From Rhodobacteraceae bacterium UBA7436 (GTDB taxonomy: Bacteria > Pseudomonadota > Alphaproteobacteria > Rhodobacterales > Rhodobacteraceae), in the NCBI GenBank assembly GCA_002478745.1, contig DLQI01000025.1, forward strand, positions 1 to 22,962: 22,962 nt of DNA. The letters run 5' to 3'. Positions 1 to 7,722 of the stretch are shown piece by piece. A program made the translations under genes and the position numbers. The notes under the pieces were generated by a model. The model did not search any database, had not been told where the DNA came from, and saw nothing but the letters and a program-made list of their open reading frames with translations. Within the stretch, counting starts at the first letter, position 1; every line of letters starts with the position of its first letter.

Positions 1-1
1 T

Positions 2-166
2 GAAGGCGTTGAACGTGTATTCCCGTTGCACTCCACCAACATCGACGAAATCGTAGTTGTTCGTCGCGGTCGCGTTCGTCGCGCCAAATTGTATTACCTT
101 CGTGATCGTCGCGGTAAATCTGCGCGTATCGTTGAGAATACGAACTACAAGCCACTTAAAGCGTAA
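2..166 (+). CDS. rplS: 50S ribosomal protein L19, C-terminal part (5' end outside window)
   Basis: This is the last 54 residues of ribosomal protein L19, which sits at the 30S-50S interface of the ribosome. The visible part carries the typical L19 sequence: GVERVFPLHS near the window edge, then VVRRGRVRRAKLYYLRDRRG, and a short basic tail ending at TAA 164-166. The reading frame enters from the left edge, so the N-terminal half is missing only because of the window boundary. rpmE follows after 11 bases and is probably co-transcribed. The conserved motifs leave little doubt. Confidence 0.96.
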   Translation, partial: EGVERVFPLHSTNIDEIVVVRRGRVRRAKLYYLRDRRGKSARIVENTNYKPLKA

Positions 167-177
167 GGACTGGGTAG

Positions 178-399
178 ATGAAAACAGATACACATCCCGA
201 TTACCACATGATCAACGTCAAAATGACCGACGGTACGATCTTTCAAATGAAATCCACTTGGGGCGCAGAAGGCGACCAATTGGCTTTGGACATCGATCCA
301 ACAGTACACCCTGCGTGGACTGGTGGCGGCGGTCGTTTGCTTGATACTGGCGGACGCGTTTCCAAGTTCAAAAACAAATATGCTGGTCTTGGCTTCTAA
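178..399 (+). CDS. rpmE: 50S ribosomal protein L31 (zinc-free type)
   Basis: The product has 73 residues, the usual size for alphaproteobacterial L31, and acts in the large ribosomal subunit. It starts MKTDTHPDYH and contains the conserved stretch HPAWTGGGGRLLDTGGRVSKF. It has no cysteine at all, so it belongs to the form without the zinc-binding CxxC pairs. The ATG at 178 follows an AAGGA-like ribosome-binding site at the end of rplS. A strong intrinsic terminator follows the stop, so rplS-rpmE probably ends a ribosomal-protein transcript. Confidence 0.96.
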   Translation: MKTDTHPDYHMINVKMTDGTIFQMKSTWGAEGDQLALDIDPTVHPAWTGGGGRLLDTGGRVSKFKNKYAGLGF

Positions 400-423
400 G
401 CTTTTACCACTTTGTTGGATTGA

Positions 424-458
424 GGGCGTTACCTGCGAGGGTAGCGCCCTTTTTCTTT
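424..458 (+). terminator. Intrinsic terminator after rpmE
   Basis: Left arm 424-433 (GGGCGTTACC) pairs with right arm 440-449 (GGTAGCGCCC) over ten pairs with one G-T wobble. The loop is six bases and a T-rich run starts at 450. It lies 25 bases after the rpmE stop and should end the rplS-rpmE transcript. Confidence 0.9.
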
Positions 459-620
459 GTCAGCGCCAATTTCGGTTTGTTCAGATGCAGCCCAACGGCA
501 ACGTCATAAATCGGCTTTCTATCAAAGCTCTACGTGCCACTTCCCAATCCATGATCAGCGCCATATACTCTTTCAAAATAGACCCACTAACGATTATCTC
601 GTGGGCGAAGGGGACTAAAA

Positions 621-1430
621 ATGGCGCATATTATTGTTGTGGGCAACGAAAAAGGCGGCGCGGGTAAATCCACTGTGTCTATGCATGTTGCGACTGCCCT
701 CTCGCGTATGGGCCATAAAGTCAGCGCGCTTGACCTTGATCTGCGCCAACGCACCTTTGGTCGCTACATTGAGAACCGCGCCGAGTTCCTGCAGGCCTCC
801 GGTCTAAGCCTACCCAGCCCGCAAGTGCACGAGTTGCCAGAGATTGACCCAAAAGCGCTAAAGCCTGGTGAGAACATTTATGACCACCGCCTGTCTGCCG
901 CGGTTGCGTCCCTTGAAGCTGACAACGATTTCATCTTGATCGATTGCCCAGGCTCCCACACCCGCCTTAGCCAAGTTGCACACTCGTTGGCCGACACCTT
1001 GGTCACGCCACTGAACGACAGCTTTGTAGATTTTGATCTGCTTGCGCGCATCGATGCAACAGGGGACAAGATCAAAGGCCCATCCGTTTATTCAGAGATG
1101 GTGTGGAACGCTCGCCAACTGCGGGCCCAAGCAGGTCTAAGGCCAATTGACTGGATCGTTGTGCGTAACCGCATGGGCGCGCAGCGCATGACCAACAAAG
1201 AAAAGATGGAACGCGCGATTGAGATGTTGGCCAAACGGATCGGCTTTCGCGTTGGCACGGGCTTTAACGAGCGCGTCATTTTCCGCGAGCTGTTCCCACG
1301 CGGACTGACATTGCTGGACCTCAAAGACATTGGCGTTAAGCAACTCAACATCTCAAACGTAGCTGCCCGCCAAGAGCTGCGTGATCTGATGAAGTCCCTG
1401 AACCTGCCGGGCGTCAACGTCGATTTTTGA
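621..1430 (+). CDS. mipZ: MipZ-type division-site-positioning ATPase (ParA/MinD superfamily)
   Basis: MipZ is a ParA-family ATPase that in Caulobacter forms a bipolar gradient through ParB and blocks FtsZ assembly away from midcell. The 269-residue product starts with a deviant Walker A motif, VVGNEKGGAGKST (residues 6-18), with both lysines present. It continues with LDLDLRQRTFGRYIENR, a near match to Caulobacter MipZ. Further shared blocks are FILIDCPG (Walker B region), VTPLNDSFVDFDLL, DWIVVRNR and RELFPRGLTLLDL. The ATG at 621 follows an AAGGGG ribosome-binding site. A promoter is expected in 459-620, but I could not place one with confidence. The MipZ-specific blocks separate it from ordinary plasmid or chromosomal ParA. 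Confidence 0.9.
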   Translation: MAHIIVVGNEKGGAGKSTVSMHVATALSRMGHKVSALDLDLRQRTFGRYIENRAEFLQASGLSLPSPQVHELPEIDPKALKPGENIYDHRLSAAVASLEADNDFILIDCPGSHTRLSQVAHSLADTLVTPLNDSFVDFDLLARIDATGDKIKGPSVYSEMVWNARQLRAQAGLRPIDWIVVRNRMGAQRMTNKEKMERAIEMLAKRIGFRVGTGFNERVIFRELFPRGLTLLDLKDIGVKQLNISNVAARQELRDLMKSLNLPGVNVDF

Positions 1431-1805
1431 TTCTGACCTTTTGGGTCATCTGGAAGATACAGAAGGCAAATTCTTAGCTGTCGAAAAACGGAACCGTATA
1501 TTAAGGATTGCCAAATAGGCGGTCTGAAAGCTTCATGCTGTCTTGCGCAGTTGGTTCAGCGACGAAACAAGCGGTCCCTCACCCACAAACCTTCCAAAAT
1601 CAATCTATAATCTCACATTCTGTTCTCAACATCACGCTCTTTGAATCTGGTGATGGGGTTGACCTAGAGCGTTTGCTTGTCGACACTCCTAACATCCTCA
1701 GCACGGGGACCAAAACAAAGCAGGAAAACCTGCAAAGATCAGTGCAACAAACGATTGCACGATTAAGCCACATATCTTTTCGTGGCGACAACAGAGAGGA
1801 AGACT
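1431..1805. other. Intergenic stretch without a supported gene
   Basis: These 375 bases separate mipZ from the solute-binding protein gene. A plus-strand open frame at 1508-1831 shows no recognisable family and runs over the real start of the next gene, so I do not call it. Only a five-pair hairpin (TGACC/GGTCA, 1435-1449) without a T-run is visible near the mipZ end, so no convincing terminator was found. A TATATT hexamer near 1496 could be a -10 element, but its upstream partner is poor. Confidence 0.4.
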
Positions 1806-3464
1806 ATGACCTTTTTAACAAGCACCGGTAAGCCGCTGCCACAACACGTCGTGGATTCAGCGAAAGCCGCTGGTGACTCAGAAGTGAGCCGCCGCGAATT
1901 TTTAGCTATCGCAAGTGCCTTTGGCGCGACTGCTGCAACTGCCTATGGCATGTTGGGCATGGCGTCCCCTGCAATGGCTGCTGGCCACAAAATGGGCGGC
2001 ACGCTGCGTTACCAAACAGAAGTACGCGGACTAAAAGATCCACGCACATATGACTGGTCCCAAATCGCCAACTTCTCACGTGGTTGGCTTGAGTATCTTG
2101 TTCACTACGAGAACGATGGTACCTTTGAGGGCCGCCTACTAGAGAGCTGGGAAATCTCAGCCGACGCTAAAACCTATACATTGAACGTCCGCAAAGGCGT
2201 GAAATGGAATGACGGTTCTGACTTTACCGCTGAAGACGTTGCACGCAACATCACCGGCTGGTGTGACAAGAGCCTTGAAGGCAACTCAATGGCTGGTCGT
2301 TTCGCGACACTGATTGATGCGGACACTGAGCAAGCCCTTGAAGGCGCGATCGAAGTTGTTGACTCACACACGGTACGTTTGAACCTACCAGCGGCTGACA
2401 TTTCGTTGATCCCAGGCATGGCCGACTATCCAGCGGCAATTGTTCCAGCGTCCTACACAGCTGAAACCGCGCTTAGCAACCCAGTTGGTACTGGCCCATA
2501 TCTTCCAGAGTCTTTGGAAGTTGGCGTTAAAGCTGTCTTGGTTCGCAATGAAGATCACGCATGGTGGAACGCTGGCAACGGCGCATACATGGATCGTATC
2601 GAATACATCGATTACGGCACTGATCCATCAGCATGGGTTGCGGCTGCAGAAGCTGACGAAATCGACATGACCTATGAGATGAACGGCGAATTTGTTGACA
2701 TCTTTGATACGCTCGATGGTTGGAACACCAACGACGTTGTGACAGGTGCAACTGTTGTTGTGCGTCCAAACCAATTGGCCGAAGTTGATGGCAAGAAACC
2801 GTATGCGGACAAACGCGTTCGTCAGGCGATTGCCATGGCTGTCGACAACGAAATCTTGCTTGAGCTTGGTATTGCTGGTCGCGGCGTAACTGCCGAAAAC
2901 CACCACGTTGGCCCTGTGCACCCTGAGTACGCAGAACTGCCACCACGCAAGTATGATCCAGTTGCGGCCAAGGCCCTGATGGATGAAGCAGGCATGGGCG
3001 ACTATGAGCACGAGTTGATTTCGATCGATGACGCGTACCGCAAGGACACAACCGATGCTGTAGCTGCGCAGTTGCGTGATGCTGGCATCAAAGTGAAACG
3101 GACCATTCTACCAGGCTCTACGTTCTGGAATGACTGGGCGAAATATCCGTTCTCTTGCACCAACTGGAACCACCGTCCTTTGGGCGTTCAGGTTTGGGCT
3201 TTGGCTTATCGTTCTGATGAGGCATGGAACGAATTTGGTTGGTCCAACGCTGAGTTCGACGGCATCCTTGCCGAAGCGCTTGCAACACCTGATCTAGAAG
3301 CACGTCGCGCATTGATGGCCAAAGGCCAAGCGATTGTTCAAGGTGAAGGCGTAACGATCCAGCCGTACTGGCGTTCCCTATACAACAACACCCGCGAAGG
3401 TATTGTTGGTGGTGACATGCACATCTCGTTCGAGTTCCGCCCAGAGCGCGTTGCTTGGACCTAA
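1806..3464 (+). CDS. Tat-exported ABC transporter solute-binding protein, family 5 (peptide/nickel/opine class)
   Basis: The 552-residue product belongs to the SBP_bac_5 family of periplasmic binding proteins for oligopeptides and similar solutes. A twin-arginine motif SRREFL (residues 28-33) comes before a hydrophobic stretch ending SPAMA, with likely cleavage after residue 58, so export in folded form is expected. Family features are LLESWEISADAKTYTLNVRKGVKW near the N-terminus, FTAEDVARNI, and GTGPYLPESLEVG in the middle. The frame can be extended to a GTG at 1782, but the ATG at 1806 sits behind a good GAGAGGAAG ribosome-binding site and is preferred. No permease or ATPase gene lies beside it: mipZ is upstream and a strong terminator and opposing box genes are downstream. 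The ligand cannot be told from sequence. Confidence 0.88.
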   Translation: MTFLTSTGKPLPQHVVDSAKAAGDSEVSRREFLAIASAFGATAATAYGMLGMASPAMAAGHKMGGTLRYQTEVRGLKDPRTYDWSQIANFSRGWLEYLVHYENDGTFEGRLLESWEISADAKTYTLNVRKGVKWNDGSDFTAEDVARNITGWCDKSLEGNSMAGRFATLIDADTEQALEGAIEVVDSHTVRLNLPAADISLIPGMADYPAAIVPASYTAETALSNPVGTGPYLPESLEVGVKAVLVRNEDHAWWNAGNGAYMDRIEYIDYGTDPSAWVAAAEADEIDMTYEMNGEFVDIFDTLDGWNTNDVVTGATVVVRPNQLAEVDGKKPYADKRVRQAIAMAVDNEILLELGIAGRGVTAENHHVGPVHPEYAELPPRKYDPVAAKALMDEAGMGDYEHELISIDDAYRKDTTDAVAAQLRDAGIKVKRTILPGSTFWNDWAKYPFSCTNWNHRPLGVQVWALAYRSDEAWNEFGWSNAEFDGILAEALATPDLEARRALMAKGQAIVQGEGVTIQPYWRSLYNNTREGIVGGDMHISFEFRPERVAWT

Positions 3465-3485
3465 GATAGGGTAACGAGATTATAA

Positions 3486-3515
3486 GGGGGCTGCGTTTTC
3501 GCGGCCCCCTTTTTT
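3486..3515 (+). terminator. Intrinsic terminator after the solute-binding protein gene
   Basis: GGGGGCTGCG at 3486-3495 pairs with CGCGGCCCCC at 3500-3509 (ten pairs, one wobble) across a TTTT loop, followed by a T-run at 3510-3515. It lies 21 bases after the stop and fits a single-gene transcript. The opposite strand lacks a clear T-run, so it is probably one-directional. Confidence 0.92.
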
Positions 3516-3519
3516 GTGG

Positions 3520-4020
3520 CTAAAGGATTGCTATTTTGGCGGAAGGGAAATGCAGGCGTTCAATTGTTATGGCGATCATGGCCCCGCGATCTGCGCCGTT
3601 TGAAACAGCATATTCAATCGATTGTGCCAATGCCGCGTTGAGATGTTTCACCAAAGTATCATCACTCGCCGCTGTGCGAATTTGTTTGGCAAAGTACGCT
3701 TCTTCAAGGACCAGATCTTCGATCAAAGGGTCAATGACTGCACCACCACCACTGGGATAGCGGTAATGCCCTACGCCACCTATTTTGCCGATCCGCCCCT
3801 CGGCCACCATGCGTCTTAGTATAGGTGATCCAGCGCCCGCGCGTCGCTCCAAGACAATATGTAGTCCAAGGTGGTCCATCACTTCACAGGGGCCCGTGGC
3901 ATAGCCCCACGCGCACAGTGCCTCGTCTAATTCCCATGGGTTTGTGTGGCACATCAACAGGTGATCACAGGCCAGCCAAAACGCATCTTGAAGCGCATCA
4001 CCCAAATCATCTGTCACCAC
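3520..4020 (-). CDS. Stand-alone 3-hydroxyacyl-CoA dehydrogenase C-terminal-type protein
   Basis: The product (166 residues from the chosen start) resembles the C-terminal helical domains of 3-hydroxyacyl-CoA dehydrogenases. The matching pieces are ELDEALCAWGYATGPCEVMDHLG, the segment ILRRMVAEGRIGKIGGVGHYRY, and a second helical repeat ending near IERLHFPS. The Rossmann NAD-binding domain with GxGxxG is missing, and upstream DNA encodes boxR in another frame, so no lost N-terminal half is visible. The frame runs up to a TTG at 4059 inside boxR. I prefer the GTG at 4020, one base after the boxR stop, although no good ribosome-binding site is seen. It is the last gene of the boxCBAR series. It may be an accessory or truncated version of the dehydrogenase needed for 3-hydroxyadipyl-CoA, or a decaying remnant. 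Confidence 0.65.
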   Translation of the reverse strand: MVTDDLGDALQDAFWLACDHLLMCHTNPWELDEALCAWGYATGPCEVMDHLGLHIVLERRAGAGSPILRRMVAEGRIGKIGGVGHYRYPSGGGAVIDPLIEDLVLEEAYFAKQIRTAASDDTLVKHLNAALAQSIEYAVSNGADRGAMIAITIERLHFPSAKIAIL

Positions 4021-4021
4021 G

Positions 4022-4906
4022 TTATGGGCCCGGCTTATCGATGAACCGATGCTTGGCAATCACCGCCAGAACATCGTTGATCGAAGACTGTTCTGGACGA
4101 TTAGAGGTGTTCACCTGCGCCAGCGCTTGCTCGTACAATGGCGTACGTGTCTGCAAAAGTGACTTCAACTGATCCATCGCCGCTGGATTGCCTTCCATCG
4201 GGCGCAAGTCACCTTGTTCGCGTACCCGCTGCATGTGTTCAGCGGGGGTCGCGCTGATCCAGATTGTATGGAAATGGGCGCGCAAATTTGCATAGGTTTC
4301 GGGGTCATTCACAAGCCCACCACCAACAGCCATGATGATGCGTGAATGATCTTTGATCACCGAATTCAGCGCCTCGTTTTCCATCGCACGAAATCCGTCT
4401 TGGCCGTACAGACCATGGATTTCAGACATCGGCATACCGACCTGTTCCTCGATCACATTGTTTAGCTCTACATAGGGCAATCGCAGCGCCTTGGCCGTGC
4501 CTTTGCCCAATGTCGACTTTCCTGCACCGCGCAAACCAATCAGACATACGCGTTGTGCACGCTGCGCCGTTTGAATTTGTGGTGCCAGCAGGTTGCGGAT
4601 TTTTCCCTGCACCTCACTGTGTGCCCCTTGATATAATTGTGCGACGCGTTGGGTGTCTTCTGAAAACGGGGTGCCAGAGACAAGGAAATCTTCAATCCGA
4701 AGCTCAAGCGCACTTGCCACCCGTTCCAACAATAGGACTGAGATATTGCCCTCACCCGCTTCTAATTGGGCAAGGTAGCGTGGTGATACGCCTGACAGCT
4801 CAGACAACTCACGGCGCGGCATTCCTGCCTTGCTGCGGGCCGCGCGTACACGTTCCGCCAACCGCATGATCAATTCGGATGGTTCGTGGATTGGTGTAAC
4901 CTTCAT
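4022..4906 (-). CDS. boxR: BoxR, benzoyl-CoA-responsive transcriptional regulator (HTH plus shikimate-kinase-like domain)
   Basis: The 294-residue protein joins an XRE-type helix-turn-helix (about residues 15-72, with RRELSELSGVSPRYLAQLEAG) to a shikimate-kinase-like domain. The latter has the P-loop GLRGAGKST at 124-132 and a GGG motif at 195-197. This pairing is the hallmark of the BzdR/BoxR regulators of benzoate degradation. In that family the kinase-like part binds benzoyl-CoA and releases repression; the effector here is inferred from the family. It starts at ATG 4906, 41 bases after boxA, so it is probably co-transcribed with the genes it controls. Candidate operator sites lie before boxC and before the ligase gene. 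Confidence 0.93.
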   Translation of the reverse strand: MKVTPIHEPSELIMRLAERVRAARSKAGMPRRELSELSGVSPRYLAQLEAGEGNISVLLLERVASALELRIEDFLVSGTPFSEDTQRVAQLYQGAHSEVQGKIRNLLAPQIQTAQRAQRVCLIGLRGAGKSTLGKGTAKALRLPYVELNNVIEEQVGMPMSEIHGLYGQDGFRAMENEALNSVIKDHSRIIMAVGGGLVNDPETYANLRAHFHTIWISATPAEHMQRVREQGDLRPMEGNPAAMDQLKSLLQTRTPLYEQALAQVNTSNRPEQSSINDVLAVIAKHRFIDKPGP

Positions 4907-4947
4907 GGTGCCACCGTAAAACAGAGAGGCAATTTAACCAAATTCAT

Positions 4948-6132
4948 TTAGTATGTTTCCAAGTGATAGCGGCCATCTTCACGCATTGTGTCGCGCACCT
5001 CGGTCCATTCAAGTCCTGCAGAACGGGCAATGTCGGACAGGGCTTCTTCGACCCCGACTTCCATCGCTTTTAAACCACAAACGTAGATATAGCCATTTGG
5101 GTCTTTCAACAGAGCCGCAACGCTATCGGCATCCTCGCGTAATTTGTCTTGGACGTATTGTTTGGGCGTATCGTTCTGACGGCTAAAAGCGAATGCCTTT
5201 TTCAAAAACGCATCGGGAACTTTTTTGAGTGGACCAAAGTATGGCAGGTCACGCGGGGACCGTGCGCCAAACACCAATGACAGCGCATCGTTGACTGATG
5301 GCATCTCGCGTTGGCGGTGCATCGTCATGCCACGAAACGGGGCAGATCCCGTACCTGTGCAAATCATCAAGATGTGCGCAGCTGGATCAGAGGGCAGCAG
5401 GAATGTTGCGCCAAATGGACCTGTCAGTTGAACACTGTCACCCTTGCTCAAATCACAGATAAAGTTAGAGCAGACGCCCCCTTCATCCCGCTTGACCGTA
5501 AGGGAGAGGTTGTTGAAACCCGCGCGTTCGCCGTCACGTGGACTGGACACCGAATAAAGACGTGGCAGATGGGGATTGCCATCACCATCTACGCCCGGTG
5601 GGATGATACCCACGCTTTGCCCTTCCAACACAGGAAACGGGAGGCTGCCCAGATCAAGAATGATGTGACGTACATCGCTGTCGCTGTCGCCGTCCGTCAG
5701 GCGATAATTGCCCTGAACCGATGCTGTTGCAGGCTTGCCCAAGTTGTACATGTTGATGGTGGGTTTAGCCGCTGTTGCTGGGGCTTTGGCTTTGCCGCCT
5801 GCAGCTGCATGGGCCTGGGCGAACAGTTGGGTGATCACGTCGTCTTGGTCGTTGTCCCCATCAGTGGCTGCTACAATGTCTTGTTGGTCTGGCAGTTCTT
5901 CCCAACCAAATTGTTCTTCGACGGTATAGGCCGTATTCACCACCCGCCATTCATCAATCGAACCCGTTGGGCAGACCGAAATACAGTCCATGCACATGTT
6001 GCAGATGTCTGCGTTGACCACCACGTTGTCATCGTTGTGTACGATTGCCTCAATCGGGCAGGTCATTTCACAGGTGTAACACCTGATACAAATCTCTGGG
6101 TCGATGAGGTGCTGTTTAAACGGCTGGTTCAT
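4948..6132 (-). CDS. boxA: BoxA, reductase component of benzoyl-CoA 2,3-epoxidase
   Basis: BoxA passes electrons from NADPH to the di-iron oxygenase BoxB, which epoxidises benzoyl-CoA in the cytoplasm. The 394-residue product begins with two 4Fe-4S ferredoxin motifs: C15, C18, C21, C25 and C44, C47, C50, C54. An alanine-rich linker (about 98-125) leads to a ferredoxin-NADP reductase module with the FAD motif RLYS (191-194) and the nucleotide motif GTGSAPFRGM (260-269), then YVCGLKAMEVGV near the end. The longest frame starts at a TTG (6138). The ATG at 6132 is preferred because AAAGGA lies six bases upstream. It sits 60 bases after boxB and 41 before boxR. Confidence 0.95.
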   Translation of the reverse strand: MNQPFKQHLIDPEICIRCYTCEMTCPIEAIVHNDDNVVVNADICNMCMDCISVCPTGSIDEWRVVNTAYTVEEQFGWEELPDQQDIVAATDGDNDQDDVITQLFAQAHAAAGGKAKAPATAAKPTINMYNLGKPATASVQGNYRLTDGDSDSDVRHIILDLGSLPFPVLEGQSVGIIPPGVDGDGNPHLPRLYSVSSPRDGERAGFNNLSLTVKRDEGGVCSNFICDLSKGDSVQLTGPFGATFLLPSDPAAHILMICTGTGSAPFRGMTMHRQREMPSVNDALSLVFGARSPRDLPYFGPLKKVPDAFLKKAFAFSRQNDTPKQYVQDKLREDADSVAALLKDPNGYIYVCGLKAMEVGVEEALSDIARSAGLEWTEVRDTMREDGRYHLETY

Positions 6133-6192
6133 ATGCAATCCTTTGGCGGGGCACTGGGCAGCGCTTTGGTACTTGATTTGGATGGTGAAGCG

Positions 6193-7641
6193 TTACGCCA
6201 TGTGCAATTTGACGTACTCAAAATCACCCGGCTTGTTGTCGATCCCGACCTTTGGTGGCGCGATCCACGTGGCGTATTTGCCCGGCTCATAGCACGGCTT
6301 CATCAAGGACTGGATGAAGGCACCGTCTTCTTTTGTCGGTAGCCATTCGTCCTGACGTTTAGCCCATTCTTCAGCCGAAACAATTGCGCCATCTGGGTCG
6401 ACTGCAACGGATGAGAACACACCGATCTGGCGATGGAACCCTTCGTGAGGCATTTTAAATTCAAACTGAACGCCCGATTTCGCGATCAATTTGTTCCAAC
6501 GCCCAACACCACCCGATGCATCACGCACGTAGTCATCGCGCAAACGCATGTTGATTGCGGTCAGGGCTGGCACGTCCTCAGTTAAAATTTTACCGTCTTT
6601 GATAGAGGTCACCGGATAGGTGTCATTTTGCAGCTTGTGATCATCATCAATGCGCTGCTCCATGTAGCGCCCTTTGATACCGTAGTTGAAAGCGTTGGCC
6701 GCATTCGTCGACACCTCTTGACCAAACAGATCAAGGGAAAGGGTATAGTGCAGGTTCAATTTCTTCTGGATCGTTGGCAGGTCGATAACGCCAAGATCAC
6801 GGATTTTAGCGATGTCATATGGATCAGTGATCCCCGCCTTGTTCATCGCATCCAAGGTTGCTTGGATCGTGCGACCAACACCCGTTTCGCCAACGAACAT
6901 GTGGTGGGCTTCTTCGGTCAGCATAAAGCGCACGGTGCGTGATAGTGGATCGAAGCCGGACTGTGCCAATGATTCCAGCTGCATTTTCCCGTCACGATCG
7001 GTGAAGTATGTGAACATGAAGAAGGACAACCAATCTGGCGTTTCCTCGTTAAACGCGCCCAGCATACGCGGGGAGTCATCAGACCCTGATGAACGCACCA
7101 ACATGTCATCCGCTTCTTCACGGCCATCTTTGCCGAAATACTTTTGCAGCAGATACACCATCGCCCAAAGGTGACGGCCTTCTTCCACGTTCACCTGAAA
7201 CAGGTTGCGCATGTCATAAAGGGACGGCGCAGTCAGACCAAGGAAACGTTGTTGTTCAACTGACCCCGGTTCTGTGTCGCCTTGGATCACAATCAAACGT
7301 TTTAGCATGTTGCGGTATTCGCCTGGCACTTCCTGCCACGCAGGTTCGCCCAAGTGTTCCCCCATCGGAATGGTACGCCCCTCAACCGCAGGGGCCAGCA
7401 AGATACCCCAACGATAGTCTGGCATTTTGACGTAATCGAATTTGGCCCAGCCCTTGGGATCAACTGAAACGGCAGTGCGCAAATAGACCATGCTGTCTTG
7501 GAAATTTTGCGGGATCAGATCGTTCCACCAGTTGATGTAACCGGGGTGCCATTTCTCAAGCGCCTTAAGCACTTTCTTGTCACTGCTTAGGCCCACGTTG
7601 TTAGGGATTTGGCTGTCGTAGCTTACGTTGATCAAGTCCAT
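6193..7641 (-). CDS. boxB: BoxB, di-iron oxygenase component of benzoyl-CoA 2,3-epoxidase
   Basis: BoxB inserts one oxygen atom into benzoyl-CoA to give the 2,3-epoxide, using electrons from BoxA. The 482-residue product matches the family length. Candidate di-iron ligands are E124, E154 and H157 (in VNVEEGRH), D215, and E244 and H247 (in LTEEAHHMF). Their spacing equals that recalled for the Azoarcus enzyme with an offset of four. Two ATG codons exist, at 7647 and 7641. The ribosome-binding site AGGAG touches the first directly but is six bases from the second, so the second is chosen. The gene follows boxC after 81 bases, which hold small inverted repeats. Confidence 0.95.
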   Translation of the reverse strand: MDLINVSYDSQIPNNVGLSSDKKVLKALEKWHPGYINWWNDLIPQNFQDSMVYLRTAVSVDPKGWAKFDYVKMPDYRWGILLAPAVEGRTIPMGEHLGEPAWQEVPGEYRNMLKRLIVIQGDTEPGSVEQQRFLGLTAPSLYDMRNLFQVNVEEGRHLWAMVYLLQKYFGKDGREEADDMLVRSSGSDDSPRMLGAFNEETPDWLSFFMFTYFTDRDGKMQLESLAQSGFDPLSRTVRFMLTEEAHHMFVGETGVGRTIQATLDAMNKAGITDPYDIAKIRDLGVIDLPTIQKKLNLHYTLSLDLFGQEVSTNAANAFNYGIKGRYMEQRIDDDHKLQNDTYPVTSIKDGKILTEDVPALTAINMRLRDDYVRDASGGVGRWNKLIAKSGVQFEFKMPHEGFHRQIGVFSSVAVDPDGAIVSAEEWAKRQDEWLPTKEDGAFIQSLMKPCYEPGKYATWIAPPKVGIDNKPGDFEYVKLHMA

Positions 7642-7656
7642 CTTCATCTCCTAAAA

Positions 7657-7678
7657 GGCCATTTGGTTGCCCATGGCC
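7657..7678 (-). other. Small hairpin between boxC and boxB
   Basis: On the minus strand GGCCAT and ATGGCC form a perfect six-pair inverted repeat around a ten-base loop, followed by TTTT and then directly by the AGGAG ribosome-binding site of boxB. A second weak hairpin (GGGGC-AAC-GCCCC) lies just upstream. The stem is short for a terminator; it could tune mRNA stability or boxB translation. This is a visible repeat with an inferred role only. Confidence 0.3.
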
Positions 7679-7722
7679 AAAACATTTCACTGCACGGGGG
7701 CGTTGCCCCACGCGATCAAAAA

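Noticed and set aside
1508..1831. Plus-strand open frame of 107 codons before the solute-binding protein gene
   Set aside because: It overlaps the well-supported ATG of the next gene in another frame, lacks a good ribosome-binding site and matches no family I recognise.
2527..3051. Minus-strand open frame of 174 codons inside the solute-binding protein gene
   Set aside because: The plus-strand gene is certain here; the antisense product is low complexity, rich in Gln, Arg and Cys, without domain features.
5311..6342. Long plus-strand open frame (343 codons) opposite boxA
   Set aside because: It is antisense to clear boxA and the end of boxB, its composition is that of a reverse-frame shadow, and it has no recognisable domain.
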